From: Bog-473 sp963745175
GTDB lineage: Bacteria > Actinomycetota > Acidimicrobiia > Acidimicrobiales > RAAP-2
Reading direction: 5' to 3'
Assembly: GCA_963745175.1 (NCBI GenBank)
Contig: CAVUWK010000008.1
Span: forward strand, 62,001 to 126,000
Length of the DNA: 64,000 nucleotides
Positions 1-9,032 of the stretch are shown piece by piece. Under the pieces are notes generated by a model. The model had not been told where the DNA came from. It saw only the letters and a program-made list of their open reading frames with translations, and searched no databases. Made by a program: the position numbers and the translations under genes. How positions within the stretch are numbered: the first letter of the stretch is position 1; each line of letters opens with the position of its first letter.

Positions 1-705
1 GTAGGTCAGGGCCTTCAGAGTGATGAGGGAGCGAACCACGGCATCCTTGTACGGCCCGACATAGCAGCATTGTGTGGCCCATTCGCTCCAATATGCCTCG
101 GTGAGGTGGACCGAGTAGTAGCTGTCCAGCGGTGGCGGCGGTTCCTCGTGCGACGGATACCACACGAGCGTGAAGGGGTAGCGCTGGTTCTCGGTGACGG
201 TGAAGTCGGCGACGGTGCGCATGTCCTCGCCAACGACATCGACCCGGTGCCAGAGCGCCACCGAGTCCGGGCCGGCGGTCAGGCGGGTCAACCCTTCGTC
301 CGAGGTGACCCACGGGACCACCTCCCCGTAGTCGAAGCGCACCGCGAGCTCCATACGCATGTCGACCTTGCCGCTCACACCCTCAACTGATCGCACCAGG
401 TGCGGATGCCCCTCGCGCACCGGCATGCAGTCGGTCACTCGCACCGTTCCGGTGGCGGTGTCGTATTCGGTCTCGACCACGAGGGTGTCGGGGCGGTACC
501 AGCGCCGCGTGGCCACGATCACCGACGGGCCTCCCACGGGGGCAATCTTCCAAAAACCGTTGTCCTCGTCGCCCAGGAGTCGTGCGAAGCACGATGGCGA
601 GTCGAAATGCGGCAGACACAACCAGTCGATTGAACCGTCCAAGCCCACCAAGGCGGCCGTGTGGAGGTCTCCGATGACGGCGTAATCCTCGATGCGCTGG
701 CTCAT
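1..705 (-). CDS. Glycoside hydrolase family 15 protein (glucoamylase/trehalase-like), 3' end cut by window edge
   Basis: The frame is open from the ATG at 705 to the window edge, giving the first 235 residues of a protein that would normally be about 600 aa. The N-terminus reads MSQRIEDYAVIGDLHTAALV, followed by a DGSIDWLCLPHFDSP block. This is the typical opening of bacterial GH15 proteins annotated as glucoamylase or trehalase. The visible part is the N-terminal beta-sandwich; the catalytic (alpha/alpha)6 barrel lies outside the window. The enzyme probably hydrolyses an alpha-glucoside such as trehalose in the cytoplasm, since no signal peptide is seen. It is transcribed in the same direction as the MarP-like protease, whose stop is 19 bp upstream of this start, so the two may be co-transcribed. 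Family assignment is confident; the substrate is not determined. Confidence 0.85.
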   Translation of the reverse strand, partial: MSQRIEDYAVIGDLHTAALVGLDGSIDWLCLPHFDSPSCFARLLGDEDNGFWKIAPVGGPSVIVATRRWYRPDTLVVETEYDTATGTVRVTDCMPVREGHPHLVRSVEGVSGKVDMRMELAVRFDYGEVVPWVTSDEGLTRLTAGPDSVALWHRVDVVGEDMRTVADFTVTENQRYPFTLVWYPSHEEPPPPLDSYYSVHLTEAYWSEWATQCCYVGPYKDAVVRSLITLKALTY

Positions 706-723
706 GTCCTCATTCTTGCCGGT

Positions 724-1953
724 TCAGCCCGAAATGCACGGACCGGTGCTGACCGGTGAATGGCGCCGCTCCGCCTGCTGCACGCGCGTCTCCACCCCGG
801 GCGAGGTCAGGGCGTAACCGACGTCCTGGTAGACGGTGGAGCGGGAGAAGACGACCCCGATGACCTGGCCCCCCGGGCCGAGCAGCGGGCCACCCGAATT
901 GCCCGGCAGGACGCTGGCGTCGAGAGCGTAGACGCCTCTTGTGACCGACCCATCGTTGTAGATGTCCTTGCCTGTAGCGGTGACCTCCTCGGTCACCCCG
1001 GCTGCGCCGATGCTCAGGCCTCTGTCTTCCGGATAACCGAGGAACGCGGCCTGCGTACCGCGAGGAACGATGGACGAGCTGATCGTGAGGGCCGGACCGA
1101 GGGGCGCATCGGTCCTGAGTACCGCCAGGTCGAAGTCGGGGTCGAACAGCACGGGTGTCGCGTCGTACGCGCTGTTCCCCAGGATCACCTGGGTGTTGCC
1201 GTTGCTCTCCCCCGCGACGACGTGCGCATTGGTGACGACGAGCCCGGGGCCGACCACGAAACCCGAGCCCTCCTGTTCGTTGCTGCACGCCGTGCCGAGG
1301 ATTTTGACCGTCGAGAACACAGCCGGGTCGGCCAGCGCCCTGGTCTCCGCGTCCGTCGGCGTCGAGACAGCGGGCGTCGAAGGCGGGGTGAGAGTCGAGA
1401 AGGCCTGGGGGAACCCTTGATTGTTCAGAAAGGTCTGCAGGTCGTTGAAGATGGAGGGGGCCTGGGGCAGGACCCGGTCGATGGAGTGGAGGATGTCCGA
1501 GCGCGCCACGGCGGCACCGAGGGAGGTGAACCGGCTGTTCGGGGACAGGACCACCGCTGCGACGACCCAGACGGACAGCAGGACGGCCACGACCGCCACC
1601 CCGACTCCGAGCACAGCGTCGACATTGCCCAGATGGTGCCGGCGCACCGTGACGTTGCTCCAGGTGCCGAGGACGCGGCCGCCGTACCCGAAACCACAGG
1701 CGGTCAGCAGGACCAGCGACACGACGACGACGGAGCGGGTGACGTCGCCATGCCCACTCCTCAACAACGGCACCCACACGAGGGTCCCGAGAAGGAATCC
1801 GAGCAGAAAGCCGCCGAATGTGAGGATCTGGACGAGGGCCCCGAGCCGGAGGCCGTGCACGGCCGCCAGCAGCATCAGCCCGATGATCAACAGATCGACC
1901 CAGTCCACCGATGCGAGGGTAGCGAACGGTGCACTGGGAAATGCGGCCCCCAC
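724..1953 (-). CDS. MarP-like membrane serine protease (CvpA domain + trypsin-like domain)
   Basis: The N-terminal part holds about four hydrophobic segments of CvpA (colicin V production) type. The C-terminal half is a chymotrypsin-fold protease with a complete triad: His244 in TNAHVV, Asp275 in DFDLAVL and Ser353 in GNSGGP (numbering from GTG 1953). This is the architecture of mycobacterial MarP, a periplasmic protease needed for acid and oxidative stress resistance, and the 409-aa length is close to that of MarP. The open frame extends to 2310, but the extra part lies antisense to the lipoprotein gene and has no protein-like composition. GTG 1953 (or GTG 1908, just before the first membrane helix) is a more credible start. 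Neither has a strong ribosome binding site. It is divergent from the lipoprotein gene at 1987. Confidence 0.85.
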   Translation of the reverse strand: MGAAFPSAPFATLASVDWVDLLIIGLMLLAAVHGLRLGALVQILTFGGFLLGFLLGTLVWVPLLRSGHGDVTRSVVVVSLVLLTACGFGYGGRVLGTWSNVTVRRHHLGNVDAVLGVGVAVVAVLLSVWVVAAVVLSPNSRFTSLGAAVARSDILHSIDRVLPQAPSIFNDLQTFLNNQGFPQAFSTLTPPSTPAVSTPTDAETRALADPAVFSTVKILGTACSNEQEGSGFVVGPGLVVTNAHVVAGESNGNTQVILGNSAYDATPVLFDPDFDLAVLRTDAPLGPALTISSSIVPRGTQAAFLGYPEDRGLSIGAAGVTEEVTATGKDIYNDGSVTRGVYALDASVLPGNSGGPLLGPGGQVIGVVFSRSTVYQDVGYALTSPGVETRVQQAERRHSPVSTGPCISG

Positions 1954-1986
1954 CGCTATTGTCGGCGTGCCGTGCTTCCATGCTCC

Positions 1987-3213
1987 GTGTCTCGACACTG
2001 GCGTGTCCGGCGACGCAGTGGCGGCATATCCCTCGTCCTTGCTGCTGTCGCCGTCACCGCGTCGGGCTGCGCGCTGTCTGGACACCCGGGTTCGCCCAAG
2101 GTCGTGCGCGTCCTCGGCGAGCCCAATGGCACCACGCTCGCGGCGGGCCAGCCCGCCCCTCCCAGCACCGGTGAGCTCGGAGCAGTGTCGTGTGCGACGG
2201 CCCGGCGCTGTTGGGCCGTTGGGGTCGTCGGTCCCAATCCGGCTCCGGCGGCTGGCGCCACGGTCATCGCCGCCACCACCAACGGCGGCGTGTCGTGGAA
2301 GGCGCAGCACGTTGCCGGCGGGATCACCCCGGAGCTGAGCGCCGTCTCCTGCCCGACCGCCACCGACTGCATGGCAGTCGGCTCCAATGGGGCATCGCTG
2401 CCCGGAAGCGGGGTCGTCGTTACCACCAGCGATGCCGGCGCGACGTGGTCGCTCGCGACGTCACCGCAGAACGCTCTCGTGGTCGCGAGCGTCACCTGTG
2501 CAAGCCCCTCCGACTGCACGGCCCTTGTGAGCGACGGCACTTCGACGTGGTCCGCCCACAGCGCCGACTTCGGCCAGAGCTGGGTGCAGGAGGGCAACCT
2601 CCCGGCACTGTTCCTGTCCGGGAGCGGCCTCACGTGCATGGTGGGTGGAACGTGCATCGACGCCGGTTTCGTCCCGACCAGCAACAGCCACGGCGAGGGA
2701 GCGGTCGCGGTGAGCGCCGATAGTGGACAGACGTGGGCCTTGGCGACCGTGCCCTCAGGTTTGGGCGTGCTGCAGAGCACGGCCTGTCTCTCTTCCTCAG
2801 TCTGCCTGGCTGCGGGCACGACCGCGACGACTGTCAGCGACGTCGTGCCCGCCAAAGGTGAGCTTCTTCGCAGCGCTGACGGGGGACACACGTGGGAGGC
2901 CGTGACCGGGGCAGTGCCGGTCGACGACGTCTACGGAGTGGCCTGCCCCTCGGCCAAGCAATGCGCCATGGTCGGAACCAAATGGGTCGGCGTCCCCGCT
3001 GTCGGTACCGGCGCCGTGGCCCAGAGCATCGATGCCGGGGTCACCTTCCGGGACTCGACGACGGCCTACATCCCCATCACGTTGACCGCCGTCGCCTGCC
3101 CGACGGCTGCCGGCTGTGTGGCGGTCGGGGGGGACACGGTGGCCCGGCTCACGCTCCTCCGACCCAAGCGGCTCCCCACGCCCGCGGCGTCGCAAGGGGG
3201 GCGGCGGCGCTAG
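1987..3213 (+). CDS. Secreted lipoprotein with seven cysteine-pair/BNR-like repeats
   Basis: Starting at GTG 1987, the protein has a basic N-terminus, a hydrophobic stretch and a lipobox TASGC. It is therefore probably lipidated and anchored outside the cytoplasmic membrane. The rest is about seven repeats of roughly 50-60 residues. Each has a pattern like xAVxCxxxxxCxAVG, followed in most by a turn such as TTNGGVSW or SADGGHTW. The second motif resembles the Asp-box/BNR turn of sialidase-like beta-propellers and YCF48-type proteins; the two cysteines per repeat could form a disulfide in each blade. I infer a seven-bladed extracellular propeller, possibly binding carbohydrate or protein. No catalytic residues are recognisable and no substrate can be named. 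It is divergent from the MarP-like gene with only about 33 bp between starts. Confidence 0.75.
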   Translation: MSRHWRVRRRSGGISLVLAAVAVTASGCALSGHPGSPKVVRVLGEPNGTTLAAGQPAPPSTGELGAVSCATARRCWAVGVVGPNPAPAAGATVIAATTNGGVSWKAQHVAGGITPELSAVSCPTATDCMAVGSNGASLPGSGVVVTTSDAGATWSLATSPQNALVVASVTCASPSDCTALVSDGTSTWSAHSADFGQSWVQEGNLPALFLSGSGLTCMVGGTCIDAGFVPTSNSHGEGAVAVSADSGQTWALATVPSGLGVLQSTACLSSSVCLAAGTTATTVSDVVPAKGELLRSADGGHTWEAVTGAVPVDDVYGVACPSAKQCAMVGTKWVGVPAVGTGAVAQSIDAGVTFRDSTTAYIPITLTAVACPTAAGCVAVGGDTVARLTLLRPKRLPTPAASQGGRRR

Positions 3214-3384
3214 CGCTCCGCACCACGTCGAGGGCGCTGACGTAACCCGGACGTCGGCTCCACGTCAGAGGAAGGATCCCTAGTCAGAGGGGTCGCACCC
3301 CCGTAGACTCGGGAGTGCCAGGCGAGCCGTGAGTGGAAGCGTGCGGGGGCAGGCAGACTCCCGCCCGAAGGATGGAGGAGCGTC

Positions 3385-3987
3385 ATGCCGCAGACCTGTC
3401 CGCAGTGTCAGAACGAAGCCGCCGACGATGCCAGCTTCTGCCCGAGCTGCGGAGCCACGCTGGCTGCGGGCGCGACGACGGCCCAGGACGGTCCGTCCGT
3501 GGCGGCTCCCGCCCCGGCCAGTGCGGCCCCAGGTGCCGCACCCAGTGCGTCGACCATGCCGGCGTACAAGTTCGACGCAGCCCGTTGGTCACTCGCCGAC
3601 CGGATCGGCGGCGTGGCCACCCTCGTGCTGTTCATCTCCTTGTTCTTGTCTTGGTACACCTACAGCGTTTCAGGATTCACGTTCACCGGAAATGGGCTGT
3701 ATCACGGCTGGATGTACATCTCTTTAATCCTGTGCATCGTCATTGTCGCGTATCTCGTTTTGCGCGCTGGATGGGACCAGCTGCCGTTCGGCACCAACGT
3801 CCCTCACCTGACGGTGATGATGGCGGCCACCATCGTTAACCTCGTGCTTGTGGTAATCGCCTTCCTGGACAAGCCCGGGGGCGGGGGCGTTGGCTGGGGT
3901 TTTGGCGCGGTCGTCGGACTCATCGCGGCCATCGTCGCCGCGGCGCCGTATGCGGTTCCGCAACTTCGCGCCAAGACCATGGGCTGA
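3385..3987 (+). CDS. Zinc-ribbon membrane protein
   Basis: This 200-aa protein begins with a double-CxxC zinc ribbon (C5, C8, C19, C22) followed by a low-complexity Ala/Pro linker. Four hydrophobic segments follow, consistent with a small integral membrane protein with a cytoplasmic zinc ribbon. A GGAGGAG ribosome binding site precedes ATG 3385. Such zinc-ribbon membrane proteins are common in actinobacteria and have no established function. The gene stands alone on the plus strand and is convergent with the aldehyde dehydrogenase gene, whose stop is at 4000. Confidence 0.8.
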   Translation: MPQTCPQCQNEAADDASFCPSCGATLAAGATTAQDGPSVAAPAPASAAPGAAPSASTMPAYKFDAARWSLADRIGGVATLVLFISLFLSWYTYSVSGFTFTGNGLYHGWMYISLILCIVIVAYLVLRAGWDQLPFGTNVPHLTVMMAATIVNLVLVVIAFLDKPGGGGVGWGFGAVVGLIAAIVAAAPYAVPQLRAKTMG

Positions 3988-3999
3988 AGATCCGCCCAG

Positions 4000-5763
4000 T
4001 CAGCGCCGCACGGCGGCGAGAAGGAGCCCGGGGATCTTGGCCGCTGACGGCTCGGCCTCGAAGGCCACGAACCGGCGCATGACGTCGTAGGAGTCGGGCG
4101 CCGTGGCGAACCAGGGCGGCTTGGGTCGGGACCGGAACGGACCGCGCACGACCGACTTCTGCGGCCGGTCGAACATGGCGGAGTTGCCGACGACCCCTGT
4201 GCCGGACTGGATGTCGTTGCGCGCATGCCCGGGGTAGGCACCCCAGCTCGTCGAGCCCATGGCGAAGGACAGCCCGTGCCAGACATTGACGCCGATTGAG
4301 CCGTAGCGCAGATCCGCCACGGCCCGGTCAACGCTGTCCGCGATGTCGTGGTCCTTCAGGGAGGACGGGCTCACGATGACCGTGACGCCAAGGGTGCCCC
4401 AGATGACGTCGTTGCAGAACTCGGTGGCAGCGTCGACGAAGGCCGCCGCCGTGGGGGCGGTCAGGGCCGTCTCGGCCACCTCCCCGAAGAATGACTCCAC
4501 GTTGAAGCAGATATCCCCGGTCTGACCCGGCGGCACGCTGCGGATGACCGTCCACGGCAGCGCGTCGTCGGGCCCGCTCCCGTACTCCTCGGCCTCGGGA
4601 TGGGCCGCCACGAAGGCATCCCTTCGCTCCGCGGCACCCGGGTAGTAGGCGCGCCGTGTCGTGATGCCGGCCAACGTCTGCGTCAGCGCACCGAGAAACG
4701 CCTCGCGCTGGGGCCAGGCGGCGTGCGTGACGATGACCCGGGCCGAGATGCAGTTGAATCCGGCGTTGTTGACCAACATGGTGGCGACGTGCTCGGCCTG
4801 GTACAGCAGTTCGGGGATCGACCACCTGCCCGGAACCACGATCACTGGGGAGACGTTGCCGAGCTCCGCCGTCACCGGCTTGTCCAGTACAGGCTCGTTC
4901 GCTTCCTTGCGGCGGACGCCCTCAGGGCCGGAGCCGAAGACGACGGCGTCGTAGGTCTTGTCCGATCCCGTGATGTGTACCTCGTCGATGCGCGCGTGCC
5001 CGGTCAGATAGTGGCCCACCGCGGCACCGCCGTCGACGATGCACAGCACCCCGGCATCAATCAGTGATGCCAGCGCGCGACTCCAGTGGGGGACCAGGTA
5101 GTCGTTGACCGGGTTTGCCTTGAGCACGACGACCTTGCCCTCGACGAAGAGCTTCGAGAGGACGTCGCGGGGCCCGAGCGAAGCGACGTTGCCCGCGGCC
5201 AGGACGAGCACGGTGCCGGCGTGAGCCGCGGGGTCGGTGTAGGCGGCTGCTTGCCCCGACACCAGTGACTCGCGGGTGACGCCCGGCTGCATCCAGATCT
5301 CGGCCGTCGTCTGGGGGAAGGTGATCCGGTCGAAGGCGCCGCCCGGGAAGACCTGGACCCGCAGCCGGCCGTCGGGAGCCTCGCGCACCGGCCCGGCAAA
5401 CGCCGGCCTGCCCTCCTTCGCGATGTCGCGCAGGGCGTCACGCAGCAGGCGCGCCATGCGCACGAAGGTCCCGACACCTGCGAAGAGCTCCTCGCCCGCC
5501 TCGGTCGAGCCAGGCGCCAGCCCCTTGGCCGCGCAGGCGGAGGCCAGCCAGTCCTCCTCGTCAGCCATGGTGTCGGTGATGACCTGCTGGAGGAGATCGG
5601 CGCGCGCGCCGGCATCCGTCTTGGCCCACGATGTCGCGTGGGCCGCCACATCGTTGACCAGCGCATCAAGCGCCGCCGTGTCGAGCGGATCGTCCGCCGC
5701 CGAGGCGCCCGGCCCGGGCTGATCACTGGTCGGGACAACCGCCCCCCGGCTCGTGATGGTCAT
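4000..5763 (-). CDS. Aldehyde dehydrogenase family protein
   Basis: The 587-aa protein has the ALDH fold signatures. A Rossmann-like HITGSDKTYD segment occupies the place of the NAD-binding GS motif, an ELGN segment carries the general-base Glu, and Cys338 in NNAGFNCIS is the probable catalytic nucleophile. The family oxidises aldehydes to acids or acyl-CoA with NAD(P)+. The protein is about 90 residues longer than typical ALDHs, mainly from an N-terminal helical extension of some 60-100 residues, so it belongs to a divergent subgroup. The start at ATG 5763 gives a Thr/Ser-rich N-terminus. It has no obvious operon partner; the LLM oxidoreductase ends 138 bp upstream on the same strand. The substrate is unknown. 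Confidence 0.85.
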   Translation of the reverse strand: MTITSRGAVVPTSDQPGPGASAADDPLDTAALDALVNDVAAHATSWAKTDAGARADLLQQVITDTMADEEDWLASACAAKGLAPGSTEAGEELFAGVGTFVRMARLLRDALRDIAKEGRPAFAGPVREAPDGRLRVQVFPGGAFDRITFPQTTAEIWMQPGVTRESLVSGQAAAYTDPAAHAGTVLVLAAGNVASLGPRDVLSKLFVEGKVVVLKANPVNDYLVPHWSRALASLIDAGVLCIVDGGAAVGHYLTGHARIDEVHITGSDKTYDAVVFGSGPEGVRRKEANEPVLDKPVTAELGNVSPVIVVPGRWSIPELLYQAEHVATMLVNNAGFNCISARVIVTHAAWPQREAFLGALTQTLAGITTRRAYYPGAAERRDAFVAAHPEAEEYGSGPDDALPWTVIRSVPPGQTGDICFNVESFFGEVAETALTAPTAAAFVDAATEFCNDVIWGTLGVTVIVSPSSLKDHDIADSVDRAVADLRYGSIGVNVWHGLSFAMGSTSWGAYPGHARNDIQSGTGVVGNSAMFDRPQKSVVRGPFRSRPKPPWFATAPDSYDVMRRFVAFEAEPSAAKIPGLLLAAVRR

Positions 5764-5901
5764 GTCGTCCTCCCCTTCGCGCCACTCGTGCCGCCCGAGC
5801 GGACTGGGACTGCGTGCCCGGCCTGCGCCAAGCGTACCGAGGAATTCTTCCCGCCAACCGGGGTGCCAGACCTGCTGGTCGCGACCACTGCACGACCCTG
5901 G

Positions 5902-6828
5902 TCAGACGCGCGGAAGGACTTCCTCGGCGAGCAGCTCGATGTGGTCGAGGTCATTGAGATCCAACATCTGGAGGTAGACCGATTGCGCTCCGATTCCGGC
6001 GAACTCGTGCAGCCGCGCCACGACCTCGTCCGGCGTACCGGCCACACCGTTGGCGCGCAGCTCATCGGGTTTGCGGCCGATGTTGGCCGCCCGCCGCTCC
6101 ACTTCCGCATCGGTGGCGCCGCAACAGACGACTTGCGCTGCCGAGAGCCGCAGTGTCCCGGGGTCGCGGCCCTGGTCCGCACAAGCGGTGACGACCCTCT
6201 CGTATTGCGCCTCGGTGTCGGCCAACGATGAGAACGGAAGGTTGAACTCGTCGGCGTAGGTCGCAGCCAGGCGAGGCGTCCGCTTGGCACCTCCGCCCCC
6301 GACGATAAAGGGTGGATGAGGCTGTTGCACGGGCTTGGGCAGCGCCGGGCTGTCCTTCAATTGGTAGTGCCGCCCGTCGAAGTCGAACGTCTCGCCCACG
6401 GGCGTGGCCCAGAGCTCGGTGAGGATGGCGAACTGCTCCTCGAGCCTCTCGAAGCGCTCCCCGAGGGGCGGGAAGGGCACGCCGTAGGCGGTGTGCTCCG
6501 CGTCGTACCACCCGGCACCCAGCCCGATCTCCACGCGCCCGCCGCTCATGGCGTCCACCTGCGCCACCTGCACGGCGAGCAGTCCCGGCAGCCGGAACGT
6601 GGCCGAGGTCACGAGGGTGCCCAGACGAATTCGGTCCGTCTCCCGGGCGATGCCGGCGAGGGTCAGCCACGCGTCGCTGGGACCCGGCAGGCCGTCACCT
6701 CCCATGGCGAGGAAGTGGTCGGAGCGGAAGAACGCGTCGAAGCCGGCGGCCTCGGCCGCCTGCGCCATGTTGAGCTGCTGGTCGTATGACGCGCCCTGCT
6801 GGGGCTCGACGAAGATACGGACCTTCAT
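5902..6828 (-). CDS. LLM-class (luciferase-like) F420-dependent oxidoreductase
   Basis: This 308-aa TIM-barrel protein starts MKVRIFVEPQQGASYDQQL and shows family hallmarks: GFDAFFRSDH, RIRLGTLVTSATFR and SGGRVEIGLGAGWY. These place it in the bacterial luciferase-like superfamily, in the actinobacterial branch that generally uses coenzyme F420 rather than FMN. Length matches the family (about 300 aa). It is divergent from a second LLM gene at 6911, with 82 bp between the two starts. The substrate cannot be predicted from sequence. Confidence is high for the superfamily and moderate for the F420 cofactor. Confidence 0.88.
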   Translation of the reverse strand: MKVRIFVEPQQGASYDQQLNMAQAAEAAGFDAFFRSDHFLAMGGDGLPGPSDAWLTLAGIARETDRIRLGTLVTSATFRLPGLLAVQVAQVDAMSGGRVEIGLGAGWYDAEHTAYGVPFPPLGERFERLEEQFAILTELWATPVGETFDFDGRHYQLKDSPALPKPVQQPHPPFIVGGGGAKRTPRLAATYADEFNLPFSSLADTEAQYERVVTACADQGRDPGTLRLSAAQVVCCGATDAEVERRAANIGRKPDELRANGVAGTPDEVVARLHEFAGIGAQSVYLQMLDLNDLDHIELLAEEVLPRV

Positions 6829-6910
6829 CCGGCCACGCTATCCCGACGAGTCTGCGCCGGGCCCGGGCCGGGGCCTGCGCCACCGCGCCCGGACGGGGCA
6901 AACTTCCGTG

Positions 6911-7861
6911 ATGGATATCGGCGTGATCTTTCCCCAAACCGAAGCAGGCGGTGACCCCGGCGCCGTCCGCGCCATCGGGCAGGCCGTCGCGGACCTGGGC
7001 TACTCGCACCTGGCGGCCTACGACCACGTGCTCGGCGGGGACACCTCCGTGCTCGGTGATCTGGGCGGTCCCTACACGATCGACGATCCCTTTCGCGAGC
7101 CGTTGACGATGTTCGCCTACCTGGCCGGCTGCACGAATCTGGCCTTCGCCACCTCCATCCTCATCGGACCGCAGCGCCAGACGGCGCTCCTGGCCAAGCA
7201 GGCGGCCGAGGTCGACCTGCTCTGTGGTGGGCGCTTCCGTCTCGGGCTCGGTATCGGCTGGAACAAGCTCGAGTACGACGCGCTCGGTATGCCCTTCGAC
7301 CATCGGACGGCCATTCTGGAGGAGCAGGTCGCCGTGTTGCGCGCCCTCTGGACGCAACGGAGCGTCACCGTCGACGGCCGCTTCCACCACATCCGGGCCG
7401 CCGGGCTGGCGCCGCCCCCGGTGCAGCGCCCGATCCCGATCTGGATCGGCGGCCATGCGCCGGCCGCGCTGCGACGGGTGGGTCGCGTCGCCGACGGCTG
7501 GTTTCCGATGGTCCGTCCGGGCGGAGGGCTGGAGCGGGCGCTCGAAATCATCGGGGAAGGGGCCGCCGAGGTCGGTCGTGACATGTCGAATCTGCAGTTC
7601 GAGGGAAGGCTCGAATACGCCACCCGCGACCACGACAAGATCGCCGAACACGTCCGCCGCTGGCAGGCCGCCGGGGCCACCCACCTGTCGATCAACACGA
7701 TGCACGCGGGACTCACCGATGTCGACGCGCACATCGGTGCGCTCGAAGAAATGGCCGAAGTCCTGTTGTGTAATCCCGAGGCGTCCCTTCGCCGTCGTGC
7801 CAACATGAGGCATGCCGGACGAGCCGGGCCCGGAAGAATCGACGCCGGACGCCCGCCCTGA
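6911..7861 (+). CDS. LLM-class F420-dependent oxidoreductase
   Basis: Translation from ATG 6911 begins MDIGVIFPQTEAGGDPGAVR and contains SHLAAYDHVLG, LAFATSILIGPQRQ and GGRFRLGLGIGWN. These are typical of the TIGR03619-like branch of luciferase-family oxidoreductases in actinobacteria. The 316-aa product is a TIM barrel. Its last 30 or so residues, after the normal family end near AEVLL, are basic and family-unlike, and this part overlaps the chrA-like gene by 50 bp. The tail may be a real extension or the trace of a lost stop. It is divergent from the LLM gene ending at 5902 and probably co-transcribed with the chromate transporter gene. Confidence 0.87.
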   Translation: MDIGVIFPQTEAGGDPGAVRAIGQAVADLGYSHLAAYDHVLGGDTSVLGDLGGPYTIDDPFREPLTMFAYLAGCTNLAFATSILIGPQRQTALLAKQAAEVDLLCGGRFRLGLGIGWNKLEYDALGMPFDHRTAILEEQVAVLRALWTQRSVTVDGRFHHIRAAGLAPPPVQRPIPIWIGGHAPAALRRVGRVADGWFPMVRPGGGLERALEIIGEGAAEVGRDMSNLQFEGRLEYATRDHDKIAEHVRRWQAAGATHLSINTMHAGLTDVDAHIGALEEMAEVLLCNPEASLRRRANMRHAGRAGPGRIDAGRPP

Positions 7862-9005
7862 CGTCGCGCTGTCGACGATCGCGAAGGAGTGGGGCCGCAT
7901 CGGGTGCACCGGCTTCGGGGGGCCGCCGACGCACATCGCCATGCTGCGACGCCTGGCCGTCGAGCGGCATGGATGGCTCGACGAGATGGAGTTCGAAGAC
8001 GCCATCGCGGCGACGAACATCCTCCCGGGTCCGGCGTCGACACAGCTCGCCATCTTCTGTGCCTGGCGTCTGCGCGGTGTCCGGGGCGCGTTGGTGGGTG
8101 GCGCATGCTTCATCTGCCCCGGCCTGGCCGCCATCATCGCCCTGTCTGCGGTGTTCCTCGCGTCCGCCCCACCGATCTGGATCAAGGGCGCGGCGCTCGG
8201 CGCTGGGGCGGCGGTGGCGGCAGTGGCCGTCAACGCGGCCCTCGGCCTCCTCCCGGCCAGCTGGCGCCGGGCCGGGGACCTCCCGGCCCGCCGGGCGCGC
8301 TGGGTGGCGTACGCCCTGGTGGGCGGCCTGGCCGCGGCGACCGTGGGGACGTTCCTGGTGCTGGTGCTGATCGGCTGCGGCCTCCTCGAGGCGGCCATCT
8401 CGGGCCGGCCGCGGCCGCCCACGCGTCTCCCGGGGCTGGCGGCCGCGCCGGTGGGCGTCGCGGCCGTCGGCGGGCTGGGTGCCCTGGCCTGGGTCGCGCT
8501 CAAGGTCGGTGCGCTGTCCTTCGGCGGGGGATTCGTGATCATCCCGCTCATGCAGGCCGACGCGGTCCACCACTACCACTGGATGACGAACAGTCAGTTC
8601 CTCAACGCGGTGGCGCTCGGTCAGATCACGCCCGGTCCCGTCGTGCAGACCATCGCCGTCGTCGGCTACGCGGCCGGGGGCGTGGGCGGGGCGCTGCTCG
8701 GAGCGCTGGTCGCGTTCGCGCCCTCGTTCGTGTTCATCTTCGCCGGCGCCCGGCACTTCGGCGCACTGCGGACCAATCGCCTGGCTCAATCCTTCCTTGG
8801 CGGAGCCGGCCCGGCCGCCATCGGGGCCATCGTGGGCGCGTCCATCCCGCTGGCGCTGGCGATCACACACGTGTGGCAGGTCGTGCTCCTGGCCGGCGCG
8901 GCGATGACCATCATCGGACTCCGCCGCAGCGTCGTGCTCACGCTCGTCGCCGCCGGCCTCATCGGGGCCGTCGGCGCTGTCCTGGGGCTGCCCGTCGGGG
9001 CGTGA
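7812..9005 (+). CDS. chrA: Chromate ion transporter, ChrA family
   Basis: The 397-aa product has the two homologous halves of long-chain ChrA proteins. Each half carries the signature G(C/A)xxFGG: GCTGFGGPP near residue 32 and ALSFGGGF near residue 237. The conserved ILPGP (first half) and ITPGP (second half) motifs follow. About ten hydrophobic segments predict an inner-membrane transporter. CHR-family members export chromate, in some cases as an anion or sulfate antiport; many environmental homologues are not proven to act on chromate. The start at ATG 7812 lies inside the end of the upstream LLM gene, which suggests translational coupling. It is convergent with the epimerase gene at 9033. 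Confidence 0.9.
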   Translation: MPDEPGPEESTPDARPDVALSTIAKEWGRIGCTGFGGPPTHIAMLRRLAVERHGWLDEMEFEDAIAATNILPGPASTQLAIFCAWRLRGVRGALVGGACFICPGLAAIIALSAVFLASAPPIWIKGAALGAGAAVAAVAVNAALGLLPASWRRAGDLPARRARWVAYALVGGLAAATVGTFLVLVLIGCGLLEAAISGRPRPPTRLPGLAAAPVGVAAVGGLGALAWVALKVGALSFGGGFVIIPLMQADAVHHYHWMTNSQFLNAVALGQITPGPVVQTIAVVGYAAGGVGGALLGALVAFAPSFVFIFAGARHFGALRTNRLAQSFLGGAGPAAIGAIVGASIPLALAITHVWQVVLLAGAAMTIIGLRRSVVLTLVAAGLIGAVGAVLGLPVGA

Positions 9006-9032
9006 TCGACCTTTCGGTCCTGAGCTCTCGCG

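Noticed and set aside
760..1986. Long plus-strand open frame leading into the lipoprotein gene
   Set aside because: It is antisense to the MarP-like protease; its translation is Arg/Asp/His-rich and matches no family. The true gene begins at GTG 1987.
6695..8551. 618-codon minus-strand open frame
   Set aside because: It overlaps the LLM and ChrA genes on the other strand and reads as low-complexity Ala/Arg/Pro shadow.
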